NCBI GenBank assembly: GCA_025456205.1
Contig: JALOLA010000011.1
Span: 1 to 37,874, forward strand
DNA length: 37,874 bases
Direction: 5' to 3'
Source: Acidobacteriota bacterium
Lineage (GTDB): Bacteria > Acidobacteriota > Aminicenantia > UBA2199
Positions within the stretch are counted from its first letter, which is position 1, and each line of letters starts with the position of its first letter. A program made the translations under genes and the position numbers. Shown here one piece after another: positions 14,339 to 23,609 of the stretch. Under the pieces are notes generated by a model, which was not told the DNA's origin, made no database searches, and saw only the letters and a program-made list of their open reading frames with translations.

Positions 14339-17074
14339 GTGAAAAGCCATGTCATGATGCGCCGACAGCGCCCCGCCTGGGCCGCGGCGCTGCTGCTGCT
14401 GGCCTGCGCCTGGCTGCGCCTGCCGGCCGCTGCCGCCGAGCCCAATTTCGCCAATATCTCCATCGAGGACGGCCTGTCCCAGAACACCGTCACCTGCATC
14501 CTCGCTGACCGGCGCGGCTTCATCTGGTTCGGCACCCTGGGCGGGCTGAACCGCTACGACGGGTACGACTTCAATGTCTACAACCAGTGCGGCCGCCCGG
14601 ACTGCCTGAGCCATGATCGCGTCAACTGCATGGCGCAGGACGAGGACGGCACGTTCTGGATCGGCACCACCGGCGGCGGCCTCGATCATTTTGACCCGCT
14701 GGGCGGGACCTTCAGCCGCTACCGCTCCGTCGCGGGCGACCCTGACAGCCTGAGCGATGACTCGCTGCGCGTCATCCTGCCGGCCGCGAACGGCGTGGTC
14801 TGGATCGGCACCGACAACGGCCTCAACCGCTTCGACCGCCGCAGCGGCAAGTTCACCCGCTTTCTCGGTACGCGGGGATCCTCGGGGCTGAACGCAGCCA
14901 ACGCCATATACAGCCTGTACATGGACCGGAGCGGGACCCTCTGGGCCGGGTCGGGGGACGGCTTGTACCGCTTCAACGGCGGCCGCGGGACCCTGGAGCG
15001 TTTTGCCAGCGACCGCGCCGACCGCAACGCCCAGCGCCACAACCAGGTCAACGCCATATTCGAGGACGACCGCGGCACCTTGTGGCTGGGCACGGAAGGC
15101 GGCCTGGTGCGCTTCGACAGGGAGAGCGGGGCTTTCCGCTGCCGGGCAGAGACCGACGCGCCGCTGGCGCATCTGTATCGCAGCCGCATTTTCGCCATCG
15201 TCCCCGGCAGGCAGGGCCTGGTCTGGGTCGCCACCGAGTCGGGATTGTACCTTTTTCCGCGCCAGGACCTGCTGGCCATTTATTTTCATGCCGGCGCCGT
15301 TCCCCAGCGTTTCCTGATGAACCGCTTCATCATCTCCGTCTTCCATGACCGGGAGGACGTGGTCTGGGCCGGCACCCTGGGCGGCATCTACAAGCTCGAC
15401 CTGCGGACGCGGCAATTCTCCATGCACGGCGCGGAGATCGAGAACCGGGAAAGGGGCTCCGGCACCTTTTCCGTGCTGGCGTCCTGTCGCGACCATCGTG
15501 GCGACCTGTGGATCGGCACCTACAAGCATGGCCTGTACCGCATCGGCGGCGCCCTGGGCGAAACGGTCACGCGGGTGATCTTCCCTGGCGATCCCCGGGC
15601 CGATCGCAACATGGCCGTCTCGGCCCTGCTGCCGGGGCGCGATCGGGTGCTGTGGGTCGGGACCAGCAGGGGACTGTACGAGGTGGATGTCGAGAAGGGT
15701 GCCTTCCGCCGCCATTTCACCCAAGGCCCGGCGCCGGGCAGCTTGAGCCACGACCAGGTCACCGTGCTTTTCGAGGACCGCTCGGGCCGGCTGTGGGCCG
15801 GCACCCCGGACGGCCTGAACCTGCTCGACCGCCAGGAAGGGACATTCACCGTCTTTCGCATCGTTCCGCATCCGGCCGCCTCCGGCGGCAGGAACAGCAT
15901 GGCCGCCATCCACCAGGACCGCCAGGGCTTCCTGTGGGTCGGGACCCAGGGGGGCGGGTTGAACCGCTTCGATGCCGAGCGCGGCGAATTCGATCGCAGC
16001 TACCGTCACCGCGAGGGCGACCCCGCCAGCCTGGGCAGCGACATCGTCCATTGCCTGCTCGAGGACTCCCTGGGCCGGTTCTGGGTCGGCACCAACAATG
16101 GCGGCCTGAATCTTCTGGACCGGGCCAGCGGAAACTTCTCGGTCTACGACAGCGAGGACGGCCTGGCCAACAACGACATCCTGGGCATGCTGGAGGACCG
16201 GCAAGGCAACCTTTGGCTTAGCACCAACCGCGGGCTGTGCCGCTTCGATCCCCGGAAAAAAATCGCCAGGAACTTCACCACCCGCGACGGCCTGCAGGGG
16301 GACGAGTTCATGCCCCAGTCCTTCTACAAGGCCGGCGACGGGGAAATGTTCTTCGGAGGCACCAATGGCCTGACGCGCTTTTTTCCGGAGCATATCAAGG
16401 AGAATCCCCACATGCCGCCGGTGGTCCTCACCGGGGTGGAGATCTTCAACAGCGGCCGGAAACTGGCCGGCGACATCGGCCGCGTGCAGCCGCTGCTCCT
16501 CGGGCCGCAGGACCGCATCGTCTCGTTCACCTTCGCCGCCCTTTCCTACGCCGACCCCAAGCGCAACCGCTATGCCTACAAGATCGAGGGGCTGGATGAC
16601 GACTGGGTCCAGATCGGCGGCCGCCACGAGGTCACCGTCAGCAACCTGCGGCCGGGAAAATACGTGTTCCGCGTCCGGGGCTCGAACAACCATGGCCTCT
16701 GGAACGAGGAGGGCGCGGCCCTGGCCATGACCATGCGCGCGCCCTGGTGGCAGAGCTGGTGGTTCCGCGTGCCGGCATTCCTGCTGCTGCTCGGCCTCTT
16801 CCTGTTCTGGAAGCGCACCCGCACCCGGCGCCTGGCGGCGCGCATCCGCACCCAGGCGGCCATGGACAAATTCTGCGAGAAGCACGAGGTCTCCCCCCGC
16901 GAGCGGGAGATCCTCCTCCTGCTGCTGAAGGGCATGAGCAACAAGGAGATCGAGGACGCGCTGTTCATCTCCATGGGCACGGTCAAGAACCACGTCTACA
17001 GCATCTTCCAGAAGATCGGCGTCAGGAACCGCGCCCAGCTGCTCACCCTCTTCAAGAACCTGCAGGTGAAATGA
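14339..17074 (+). CDS. Membrane-bound propeller sensor with Y_Y_Y domain and LuxR-type HTH, copy 2
   Basis: The 911-residue protein begins at GTG, with AAGGAG 8-9 nt upstream. It has a signal peptide (about 1-33), then 14 Reg_prop blades (first FIWFGTLGGLNRYDGY, last EMFFGGTNGLTRFFP) and a Y_Y_Y domain (NRYAYKIEGLDDDW ... GSNNHGLWNEEG). One membrane helix (about 805-825) and a C-terminal LuxR HTH (about 851-911; VSPREREILLLLLKGMSNKEIEDALFI...TVKNHVYSIFQKIGV) follow. No kinase or receiver domain is present. It has the same layout as copy 1 and the same divergent Fis-type partner. The blade sequences differ more than the HTH, which suggests different ligands but similar DNA sites. Its end converges on the PepF-like gene across two hairpins. 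Confidence 0.9.
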   Translation: MKSHVMMRRQRPAWAAALLLLACAWLRLPAAAAEPNFANISIEDGLSQNTVTCILADRRGFIWFGTLGGLNRYDGYDFNVYNQCGRPDCLSHDRVNCMAQDEDGTFWIGTTGGGLDHFDPLGGTFSRYRSVAGDPDSLSDDSLRVILPAANGVVWIGTDNGLNRFDRRSGKFTRFLGTRGSSGLNAANAIYSLYMDRSGTLWAGSGDGLYRFNGGRGTLERFASDRADRNAQRHNQVNAIFEDDRGTLWLGTEGGLVRFDRESGAFRCRAETDAPLAHLYRSRIFAIVPGRQGLVWVATESGLYLFPRQDLLAIYFHAGAVPQRFLMNRFIISVFHDREDVVWAGTLGGIYKLDLRTRQFSMHGAEIENRERGSGTFSVLASCRDHRGDLWIGTYKHGLYRIGGALGETVTRVIFPGDPRADRNMAVSALLPGRDRVLWVGTSRGLYEVDVEKGAFRRHFTQGPAPGSLSHDQVTVLFEDRSGRLWAGTPDGLNLLDRQEGTFTVFRIVPHPAASGGRNSMAAIHQDRQGFLWVGTQGGGLNRFDAERGEFDRSYRHREGDPASLGSDIVHCLLEDSLGRFWVGTNNGGLNLLDRASGNFSVYDSEDGLANNDILGMLEDRQGNLWLSTNRGLCRFDPRKKIARNFTTRDGLQGDEFMPQSFYKAGDGEMFFGGTNGLTRFFPEHIKENPHMPPVVLTGVEIFNSGRKLAGDIGRVQPLLLGPQDRIVSFTFAALSYADPKRNRYAYKIEGLDDDWVQIGGRHEVTVSNLRPGKYVFRVRGSNNHGLWNEEGAALAMTMRAPWWQSWWFRVPAFLLLLGLFLFWKRTRTRRLAARIRTQAAMDKFCEKHEVSPREREILLLLLKGMSNKEIEDALFISMGTVKNHVYSIFQKIGVRNRAQLLTLFKNLQVK

Positions 17075-17094
17075 GCATGACCGGGCCGGTGAGC

Positions 17095-17110
17095 GCCGGC
17101 CAAGGCCGGC
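17095..17110. terminator. Hairpin in the convergent gap after sensor 2
   Basis: A perfect 7-bp stem, GCCGGCC/GGCCGGC, surrounds a 2-nt loop, 21 nt after the sensor stop. It has no U-tract and probably works together with the next hairpin. Confidence 0.4.
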
Positions 17111-17133
17111 AGCGGGGATTCACCCGGAAGGCT

Positions 17134-17170
17134 CCTCCCCGCCGCCGGTGGGGGAGGGATCAGAGTTTTT
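17134..17170 (+). terminator. Probable terminator of sensor 2 overlapping the 3' end of the PepF-like gene
   Basis: CCTCCCC and GGGGAGG form a 7-bp stem with a 10-nt loop. A run of six T follows after 8 nt, inside the last codons of the convergent peptidase gene. Confidence 0.4.
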
Positions 17171-19088
17171 TCTGCTTCCGCAGCCGGGCGACGATCTTTT
17201 CCATCTCGCCGACCAGGCCGTCGAAGCGTTTCAGGGCGATGATATAGGGCTCAGGCCGGGCCATGTCCACGCCGGCCTTCTTCAGGATGGCGAGCGGGAA
17301 GTCGCTGCCGCCCGCTTTCAGGACCTCGAGATAGCCGGCCTGCGCCCGCGCATCGCCCTTGAGCACCATGTCGCTCAGGGCCAGGGAGGCGATGATGCCG
17401 GTGCTGTACTGGAACACATAGTAGTCGAGGTAGAAATGGGAGATGCGGTTCCACTCGACCTGGATGTAGTCGTCGACCTGGCAGATGCCCTTGTCGTGGC
17501 CGTAGTACTGGCGGGTCAGCTCCAGGTATTTGCGGTTCAGCCAGTCGGCGGTCAGGGACAGGCCCTGCTCGACGCGGTTGTGCATGGCCAGCTCGAACTC
17601 GGCGAACAGCGTCTGGCGGAAGAGGGTGCCGCGGAAACCGTCGAGATAATTGTCCAGGAGATAGAGCTTGAACAGGTCGTCCTTCTCGTTCTTCAGCAGC
17701 TGGTGCAGCAGCAGGTGCTCGTTGAAGGTCGAGGCGATCTCGGCCAGGAAGGTCGTGTAATTGGATGTGGGGAAGGGTTGGGCCTGGTCGGAAAAATACG
17801 AGTGCATGGCGTGGCCGAGCTCGTGGGTCAGGGTGGCCACGGCGTCATAGTCGCCGCTGTAGTTGAGCTTGATATAAGGATGCACGCCGTAGACGCCGCC
17901 GGAGTAGGCGCCGCTCTCCTTGCCCTTGTTGGGATAGAGGTCCAGCCAGCGGTCGTCGAAAGCGTGCCGCAGGGCGGCAAGGTAGTCCTTGCCCAGCGGC
18001 TTGAGCGATGCGGTGACGATCCTCCGGGCCTCGTCGAAGGTGTAGGTCTTGTCGATGGCCGGCACCGCCTGGGCGTAGACGTCCTCGTAGCGGAACCGGG
18101 GCAGGCCGAGCATCCTTTGTTTGAGGGCCAGGTAGCGCTGCAGCGAGGGCAGGAAGGCGTGGACCTGGCGGATCAGCTGCTGGTAGACCTCGGGCGAGAT
18201 GTCCTCGGCGAACAGGCGCGCCGCCAGGCAATCGGGGTGCTTGTGGATCTGGGCGTTGAACCAGTGCATCTTGATGGCGCCGTCCTGGAGCGTGGCCAGG
18301 GTGCTCGCGAATCGTTTCTGGTTGTCCCAGAACGACTTCATGACCCGGGTGCGGTCGGCGGGGTTCTTCGCTGCGCGCAGGCGCGTGTAGGCCGCGTAAT
18401 TGAGGACGACCTTCTGCCCGTCGCTGAGGGTGACCTCCGCCGGCGGGATCTCCACGTCGTTGAAGATGCCGGCGGCGCGCTCGGGGGCGCCGCTGAACAG
18501 GCCGGTGAGCGTGGCGATGCGCTGCTGCTCCCCGGGCAGCACGTGGTCCTTGCCGCGCAGGATGCCTTCGATGCCGAAGCGGTAAACGGCCAGCCGCGGC
18601 TCGGCCTGGAGAAAGGCGGCGAATTTCCCGGCACCCAGGGCCAGGACATCGGGCTGCAGGAAGGAGAGCTTGGAGCCCATCTCCACGAAGAGGCTGCGCA
18701 GTTCGCCGGTCATCGCCTGGAAGCGCGTGTTGCCCATGTCGGTGTTGTACTGGTGGCTGGCGTAGGACATCAGCCGCGACCCCCTCAGCTCGATGCCGCT
18801 GACCAGGTCGAGCAGGGCCAGCATGGCGGCGGGCGACGCGGTCCAGCCCTGGGCGGCGTTGTCGATGCGGGCGATATCCCTGGCGGCGGCAGCCTTCTCG
18901 GCTTGCCAATCGGCCTCGGAGGCGTACAGGTCCTCGATTTTCCAGGTGTGCTCCGCCGGGACCTGGCTGCGCTCCAGCAGGGAATGATCCGGGATCCTCT
19001 TTTCCATTTTATCGTCCTGGCCCGCCAGCAGCGGCGGCAGCAGCAGGATAGCGCACAGCGGCAAAAAAGCCAAGGACATGTTTTTCAT
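17160..19088 (-). CDS. pepF: Secreted oligoendopeptidase F-like M3 metallopeptidase
   Basis: The 642-residue protein belongs to peptidase family M3B (PepF). The zinc motif is His422-Glu-Leu-Gly-His426 in THELGHAMHS, with the third ligand Glu450 in FLAEIASTFNEHLL. The N-terminal helical domain includes WKIEDLYASEADWQAEK, typical of PepF. Unlike cytoplasmic PepF, it starts with a signal peptide (MKNMSLAFLPLCAILLLPPLLAG), so it should act outside the cytoplasm on oligopeptides. I chose the ATG at 19088, with GGAG 8 nt upstream, although the frame is open to 19136. The neighbouring divergent genes belong to polysaccharide synthesis and appear unrelated. Confidence 0.9.
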   Translation of the reverse strand: MKNMSLAFLPLCAILLLPPLLAGQDDKMEKRIPDHSLLERSQVPAEHTWKIEDLYASEADWQAEKAAAARDIARIDNAAQGWTASPAAMLALLDLVSGIELRGSRLMSYASHQYNTDMGNTRFQAMTGELRSLFVEMGSKLSFLQPDVLALGAGKFAAFLQAEPRLAVYRFGIEGILRGKDHVLPGEQQRIATLTGLFSGAPERAAGIFNDVEIPPAEVTLSDGQKVVLNYAAYTRLRAAKNPADRTRVMKSFWDNQKRFASTLATLQDGAIKMHWFNAQIHKHPDCLAARLFAEDISPEVYQQLIRQVHAFLPSLQRYLALKQRMLGLPRFRYEDVYAQAVPAIDKTYTFDEARRIVTASLKPLGKDYLAALRHAFDDRWLDLYPNKGKESGAYSGGVYGVHPYIKLNYSGDYDAVATLTHELGHAMHSYFSDQAQPFPTSNYTTFLAEIASTFNEHLLLHQLLKNEKDDLFKLYLLDNYLDGFRGTLFRQTLFAEFELAMHNRVEQGLSLTADWLNRKYLELTRQYYGHDKGICQVDDYIQVEWNRISHFYLDYYVFQYSTGIIASLALSDMVLKGDARAQAGYLEVLKAGGSDFPLAILKKAGVDMARPEPYIIALKRFDGLVGEMEKIVARLRKQKKL

Positions 19089-19224
19089 GTGGCGGTCTCC
19101 TTCGTTTTCATGAAGAGCATATACGGGGGAAAGCAATGCTTGGTTTTGCCGGCGTGGACCCCGCAGCGGAAGCCGTTCCCCGGCCCGACATGGGTCCCGG
19201 ATGCGGTTTTATCTGGAAAAATGC

Positions 19225-19230
19225 TATAAT
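19225..19230 (+). promoter_or_regulatory. Possible -10 element upstream of the polysaccharide genes
   Basis: A consensus TATAAT lies 84 nt before the GTG of the truncated glycosyltransferase. No convincing -35 hexamer is present at the right distance, so the promoter may need an activator. The rest of 19089-19313 shows no other feature. Confidence 0.3.
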
Positions 19231-19313
19231 TCACCCATTATGCTCCATAATGATCCTTCGCCCGGCGCCGCCATGTCCTTGACCCGGCCGGTCCGGGCCC
19301 GGAGGGAGCACAG

Positions 19314-19541
19314 GTGAATACAGCCATCATCGGCTCCCGGGGTTATCCTTACGTCTATAGCGGCTATGAGACCTTCACAAGGGAGCTCTCGCTGCGCCTG
19401 GTCCGCCAAGGGGTCTGCGTCACGGTCTTCTGCCAGCGCAACCTTTTCCCGGAGCGGGTCCGCGCCAATTATTCCTGGGAAAAGATCACGGCGCAGCATT
19501 GCGGGTTGTTCGCCAGCCTGGCCGGGGGAAAACGATGCTGA
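19314..19541 (+). pseudogene. Truncated DUF1972-type glycosyltransferase (N-terminal fragment, 75 codons)
   Basis: The first 50 residues (IIGSRGYPYVYSGYETFTREL...VTVFCQRNLFP) match the donor-independent N-terminal part of DUF1972/GT4-like glycosyltransferases, which are normally about 370-400 residues. After about residue 55 the similarity stops, and the frame ends LAGGKRC. The GTG has GGAGGG about 6 nt upstream, so it is still translatable. The stop overlaps the start of the next gene (ATGCTGA), which gives translational coupling. I read it as a deletion remnant kept because it drives translation of the downstream transferase. A short functional peptide or an assembly error is possible. Confidence 0.65.
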
Positions 19542-20950
19542 CCCAGAGAAAGAGCCGCCGGCAGCTGAAAAACAGCGGCGATGTCCTGATGGTGTTCCTT
19601 TCGTTCCTGACCGCCGCCTTCCTGGCCAAGCGCCATGCCGGCCAGCCGGCCGCGTTCCTCGGCCTCTCGGGCTGGGAGCTCGCGCTGCTGCTGTTTTTTT
19701 GCCTGGCCTGGAATTACGGCGCCCGCGCCCTTGACCTTTACGACGAGCTCCGCAACCGTTCCTTCCGTTCGGAGGTGATCCTGCTGGGCGAGAACATCCT
19801 TTTGCAGGTACTGATCGCCGTCGTCGTGCTGTTTTTGGCCAAGTCGCGGGTGCATTCCCGCTATTTTCTCTTCGTTTATTATATCCTGCTCCTGGCCTCG
19901 GTTTTCGCCTGGCGGGCCCTGCTGAGCGTTGAGCTCACCCGCAGGCAGAGGCAGGGCCGCAGCTTGAGCCGGGTTTTGGTCGTCGGCGACGGCCCCCTGG
20001 CGCTGAGCTTCGCCGCGACGGTCGAAGCCAACGGCCATCTGGGCTACCGGCTGGCCGGGTTCGTCGCCCCCCAGCCCACTCCGCAGATGGGCGAGCGCTA
20101 CCTGGGGCCGTTGGCGCAGCTGGACGACCTGCTGGGCGCTGGCCGGGCCGACGAGATCATCATCGCCCTGACCCGCGCCAACGGCGCCGAGATCGGCCGC
20201 GTCATCGCCGTCTGCGGCAGCTACCCCGTCCAGGTCCGGGTCGTCCCCGAATATTCCAGCTTCATGGGCGCCCGCTTCCGCGTTTCGCGCTTCGGGCCCT
20301 TCCCGCTTTTTTCCGTCCGCGCCGTGCCCCTCGAACAGGGGCACCTGCGGCTGTTGAAGAGGGCCTTCGACCTGCTGGTCGCCCTGCTGGCGTTCCTGCT
20401 CGTTTTTTCCTGGCTCTGGCCGCTGCTGGCGCTGCTGATCAAGGCCACGTCGCCGGGCCCGGTGTTCTTCAGGCAGGAACGGTGGGGGGAAAAGAACAAG
20501 CGCTTCCTCTGCTACAAGTTCCGCTCCATGGTGGCGGACAGCCGGGACGTGGACGAGAACGGCCGCTACCGCCAGGCCCGCCGCGACGATCCGCGCGTCA
20601 CCCGCCTGGGCGGCTTCCTGCGCCGCAGCAACCTGGACGAGCTGCCGCAGTTCATCAATGTCCTGCGCGGCGACATGTCGCTGGTCGGGCCCCGTCCCCA
20701 TCCCACGCCGATGAACCTGGAAGCCACGGAGCTGATCCGCAACTACCAGTGGCGGCACCTGGTCAAGCCGGGCATCACCGGCTGGGCCCAGGTGAACGGT
20801 TTCCGCGGCGAGACCAGCGACCCGGAAATGCTGCGCCTGCGGGTGCAGGCCGACATCTGGTATATCGAGAACTGGTCGTTCGCTCTGGACCTGAAGATCC
20901 TCTGGCTGTCGGCCTGGGCCATGTTCAAGTGGGACCCCGATGTCTATTGA
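19535..20950 (+). CDS. Polyprenyl glycosylphosphotransferase (exopolysaccharide initiation, WcaJ/WbaP-like)
   Basis: The 471-residue membrane protein has four N-terminal transmembrane helices, a CoA-binding-like domain (about 150-240; [16 protein letters not shown]) and a fifth helix. The C-terminal bacterial sugar transferase domain carries [53 protein letters not shown] and [10 protein letters not shown]. It transfers a sugar-1-phosphate to undecaprenyl phosphate, the first step of exopolysaccharide or O-unit assembly. The ATG overlaps the stop of the truncated glycosyltransferase and lacks a good ribosome-binding site of its own, which favours coupling. The ligase-like gene follows after 38 nt. 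Confidence 0.9.
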   Translation: MLTQRKSRRQLKNSGDVLMVFLSFLTAAFLAKRHAGQPAAFLGLSGWELALLLFFCLAWNYGARALDLYDELRNRSFRSEVILLGENILLQVLIAVVVLFLAKSRVHSRYFLFVYYILLLASVFAWRALLSVELTRRQRQGRSLSRVLVVGDGPLALSFAATVEANGHLGYRLAGFVAPQPTPQMGERYLGPLAQLDDLLGAGRADEIIIALTRANGAEIGRVIAVCGSYPVQVRVVPEYSSFMGARFRVSRFGPFPLFSVRAVPLEQGHLRLLKRAFDLLVALLAFLLVFSWLWPLLALLIKATSPGPVFFRQERWGEKNKRFLCYKFRSMVADSRDVDENGRYRQARRDDPRVTRLGGFLRRSNLDELPQFINVLRGDMSLVGPRPHPTPMNLEATELIRNYQWRHLVKPGITGWAQVNGFRGETSDPEMLRLRVQADIWYIENWSFALDLKILWLSAWAMFKWDPDVY

Positions 20951-20988
20951 CCGCGGGCCGCAGCCGGCGGTGCAAGGGGGGCCGGGCG

Positions 20989-22923
20989 ATGAAGCGGCCT
21001 GACCCCTGCGCGACCTGGGCTTTCGCGGCCGCGGCCCTGTTCTTTTTCGTCGTCGTCATCCACCTGCGCTTCGTCGCCCTGCCGGTCTTTTTCCTGGCGC
21101 TGGGCTTCGCCAGCGGCGCCTGGAGCGGCCGCAGGGCCCTGCTGCTGTTCCTGTTCCTGCTGCCCCTGGTGAATTCGGCCCCGGACCTGTTCTTCAACGG
21201 CTATCCCTACAATTACATGGGCCTGCCGCTCTTTCACCTGGCGGGCATCGTCTGCGCCTCGCGCTTGAAAAAGGAGCAGACCGCCAACGACTTCCCCGGC
21301 CGCTCCCCTTACCTGCTGTTCCTCTCCCTGCTGGGCATCTCTGTTCTCTTCGTCTTCCTGCGCTGGTCGAACCTGGGCCTGCCCTCCCTGGCTTTCCTGC
21401 GCGATACGCCGGTCGCCCCCAGCATGGAGCGCGTTTCCTTCGCCTGCATCTTTCCGGTCCTCACCCTGGCGCTGTTCGCCCTGTCGCCGTGGGCGGCATT
21501 CCTCCTGCGCCATTGGCGCCTGCGCGCCGCGGATATCCTCGTCCCGCTCAAGGCCGGCTTTTTCCTCTCCTTCCTGCTGGCCCTGGCGCAGAAATGGATC
21601 GCTCCCGACCTTCTGTCCCAAAGCTGGTGGGGCGTGAAGATGAAGCAGCTGAACGGCGGTTTCTCCGATTTCAACGCCTTCGGCTTCTTCGCCGGCGCCA
21701 TGTTCCTCTATCAAGCGCTGGCGCTGATCGAGCGGCTGCCCTTCAAGGCGGGCGCCGCATCCCCGGGCGGCCGGCCCCTGCCCGCGCCGGACCGCTTCCC
21801 CGTCGCCGGCCCGGCGGCCGACCTCCTCTTCCTTGCCGTCGCCCTGGCCGCCATCCTCGTCTCGGGCTGCCGCACGGCGTTCCTCTTCGTGCTGGCGGCG
21901 CTGCTCCGCCTCTTCCTGTCGCGCCGACCCGGCTGGCGGACCAAGGCCGCGGCCGTGCTGCTGCTGGCGGTCGTGCTGCTCGTCGCCGGGGGCACGCTCG
22001 GCCGGCGCCTGCGGGGCTCCATCCGCCAGACCGCCCGCCTTTCCTCCACCGCCGATCTCTACCGCGCCGCCGACGGGATCAGCAATGGCCGGCTGGAAAT
22101 GCTCCGTGACGGCGGGCGCATGGTCGCCGGCTTTCCGCTCAGCGGCGTCGGCGCCGGCAATTTCCTGTTCCGATTGAAATATCAGCGCTTCAACGAGGAT
22201 GTTTGGATCGACCTGCCGCTGAACCATTACCTGCTCGTGGTCAGCGAGACCGGCCTGCCCGGCGGCCTGGCTTTTCTCCTATTCCTGGCGGCGCTGCTCC
22301 GGCGCCAGCGTGCGGGCAGCGTGCGTTTCGTGCTGGCGACGATGGCTGTCGCCATTTTCTTCAATAATTTTTTCTGGTTCCCCGAGGTGCTGCTGCTGTT
22401 CTGGATCTTTGTCGCCCTCGGCGAATGGGAGACGGCGCCGCAGCGCAAGTCCTGGGCGGCCTGGGCAACGGCGCTGGTCCTGCTTTTTGTCGCCGGCAAC
22501 GTTGGCGCGTCCCTGGCGCTGCATCCCCGCACCTGGGCGCAACAGGCGGGGGTGGCCTTTGACTATGGTTTCTCCTACCCCGAGCGGGAAGGGAGGCGCG
22601 CCTTCCGCTGGAGCGGCGAGAAGGCCGGCGTGTACGTGTACCTGGACGGGGAAGGTCGCGGGCCTGAGTACACGCTGGTTTGCGGCGCGCCGCTGGCGCG
22701 CCTGCCCGGCCGGCGGCAAACCGTCGATGTCTATTGGCGCGGGCGGCTCTACCGCAGCGTGGAATTCAGGCAGAACGGCGACCATCTCCTGCGCATTGAA
22801 GACCAGGGGCATCGCGAGGGCTTCCTGGAATTCCGCGTGCGCCCGGCGTTCAACCTGAGCACGATGGGGCTCGGCGAGGAAACGCGGACACTGGGCGTCC
22901 AGGTCAGCGGGCCGGGGATCTAG
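20989..22923 (+). CDS. O-antigen ligase/Wzy-like polysaccharide membrane protein
   Basis: The 644-residue protein has about 11-12 hydrophobic segments. A Wzy_C-type core includes a periplasmic loop with GRLEMLRDGGRMVAGFPLSGVGAGNF and then PLNHYLLVVSETGLPGGLAFLLFL, the usual ligase/polymerase signature. After the last helix (about residue 510) there is a soluble domain of some 130 residues of unknown role, probably periplasmic. AAGGGGGG lies about 7 nt before the ATG at 20989. The frame is open upstream but would overlap the transferase gene. It probably polymerises or ligates the polysaccharide started by its neighbour. Its stop overlaps the convergent flavodoxin gene stop (CTAG). Confidence 0.8.
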   Translation: MKRPDPCATWAFAAAALFFFVVVIHLRFVALPVFFLALGFASGAWSGRRALLLFLFLLPLVNSAPDLFFNGYPYNYMGLPLFHLAGIVCASRLKKEQTANDFPGRSPYLLFLSLLGISVLFVFLRWSNLGLPSLAFLRDTPVAPSMERVSFACIFPVLTLALFALSPWAAFLLRHWRLRAADILVPLKAGFFLSFLLALAQKWIAPDLLSQSWWGVKMKQLNGGFSDFNAFGFFAGAMFLYQALALIERLPFKAGAASPGGRPLPAPDRFPVAGPAADLLFLAVALAAILVSGCRTAFLFVLAALLRLFLSRRPGWRTKAAAVLLLAVVLLVAGGTLGRRLRGSIRQTARLSSTADLYRAADGISNGRLEMLRDGGRMVAGFPLSGVGAGNFLFRLKYQRFNEDVWIDLPLNHYLLVVSETGLPGGLAFLLFLAALLRRQRAGSVRFVLATMAVAIFFNNFFWFPEVLLLFWIFVALGEWETAPQRKSWAAWATALVLLFVAGNVGASLALHPRTWAQQAGVAFDYGFSYPEREGRRAFRWSGEKAGVYVYLDGEGRGPEYTLVCGAPLARLPGRRQTVDVYWRGRLYRSVEFRQNGDHLLRIEDQGHREGFLEFRVRPAFNLSTMGLGEETRTLGVQVSGPGI

Positions 22924-23609
22924 CTCTGCTGTTCCCCGGCGTAGGGCGCGTCCAGCAGCCGGCCGGAGCTGCCGTGCTTTTTTGCCGCGCTCTTCCAGCC
23001 GCGGTCGGCGACCCAGTTGTAGAACCAGCGCGGCATCATCGGCTTGCCCGCGAGCTCGATGACGGCCACGGGGATCTCCTTGCCTGCGGCCAGGAAGCCG
23101 GCGGCCTGCCCCAGCCCCTTGAGCTGGTGGCGGACGATGAAGCCAGCCTTGGCCAGGGGGCGGTTGCCGATGGCGCCGCCCATGCCCAGGGCCAGGCAGC
23201 CCAGGAAGCGGAATCCCGCCTGGACGGCGAACAGGCGCATGATCTCCCCGGCCGGGCGGCAGTGCCTTGTTTCCGGGAAGCCGCAGTTGACGATGGCGGC
23301 CAGCGATTGCCGTGCTTCGCCCTGGCGGGCCGGACGGCGCTCGGCGACCTGGCGCAGCAGGTCGATGAGCGGCGCCGGCAAGTGGTCGACGTAGAGCGGG
23401 AAGGCGATGACCAGCAGGTGGCAGGCTTCGATGGCGGCCAGCAGCTCCGCCATTTTTTTCTCGTCGGCCAGGGCCGGGTAGAGCAGGAGCTTTTTTATCG
23501 CCATGCCGTTCTCTTCGAGCTTGAGGAGCAGGTGCTCGCCCAGGGAGTTGGAGGTGCTGGCCATGCCGCGCGGGCTGCCGACCAGGAGCAGTACCTTGTC
23601 GCCTTTCAT
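22920..23609 (-). CDS. Flavodoxin-fold NAD(P)H oxidoreductase-like protein
   Basis: The 229-residue protein begins with a flavodoxin-like phosphate loop (VLLLVGSPRGMASTSNSLGEHL) and continues with LLVIAFPLYVDHLPAPLIDLL, a typical FMN-binding flavodoxin_2 or FMN_red segment. No cysteine motif is present. The C-terminal third is helical and may pair with a partner. It begins 4 nt inside the end of the neighbouring FMN reductase gene (ATGA overlap), so the two form an operon and possibly a heteromer. The substrate is unknown. Confidence 0.75.
   Translation of the reverse strand: MKGDKVLLLVGSPRGMASTSNSLGEHLLLKLEENGMAIKKLLLYPALADEKKMAELLAAIEACHLLVIAFPLYVDHLPAPLIDLLRQVAERRPARQGEARQSLAAIVNCGFPETRHCRPAGEIMRLFAVQAGFRFLGCLALGMGGAIGNRPLAKAGFIVRHQLKGLGQAAGFLAAGKEIPVAVIELAGKPMMPRWFYNWVADRGWKSAAKKHGSSGRLLDAPYAGEQQS

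Noticed and set aside
14279-16993. A 904-codon open frame on minus opposite sensor 2, with similar long frames opposite sensor 1, the PepF-like gene, the C69 gene and the Mrp genes
   Set aside because: All are mirror frames of genes with clear families and export signals and have no ribosome-binding site or recognisable motif.
20482-20988. A longer N terminus for the ligase-like protein
   Set aside because: It would overlap the end of the transferase gene in another frame; the ATG at 20989 has a good site and starts a membrane protein normally.
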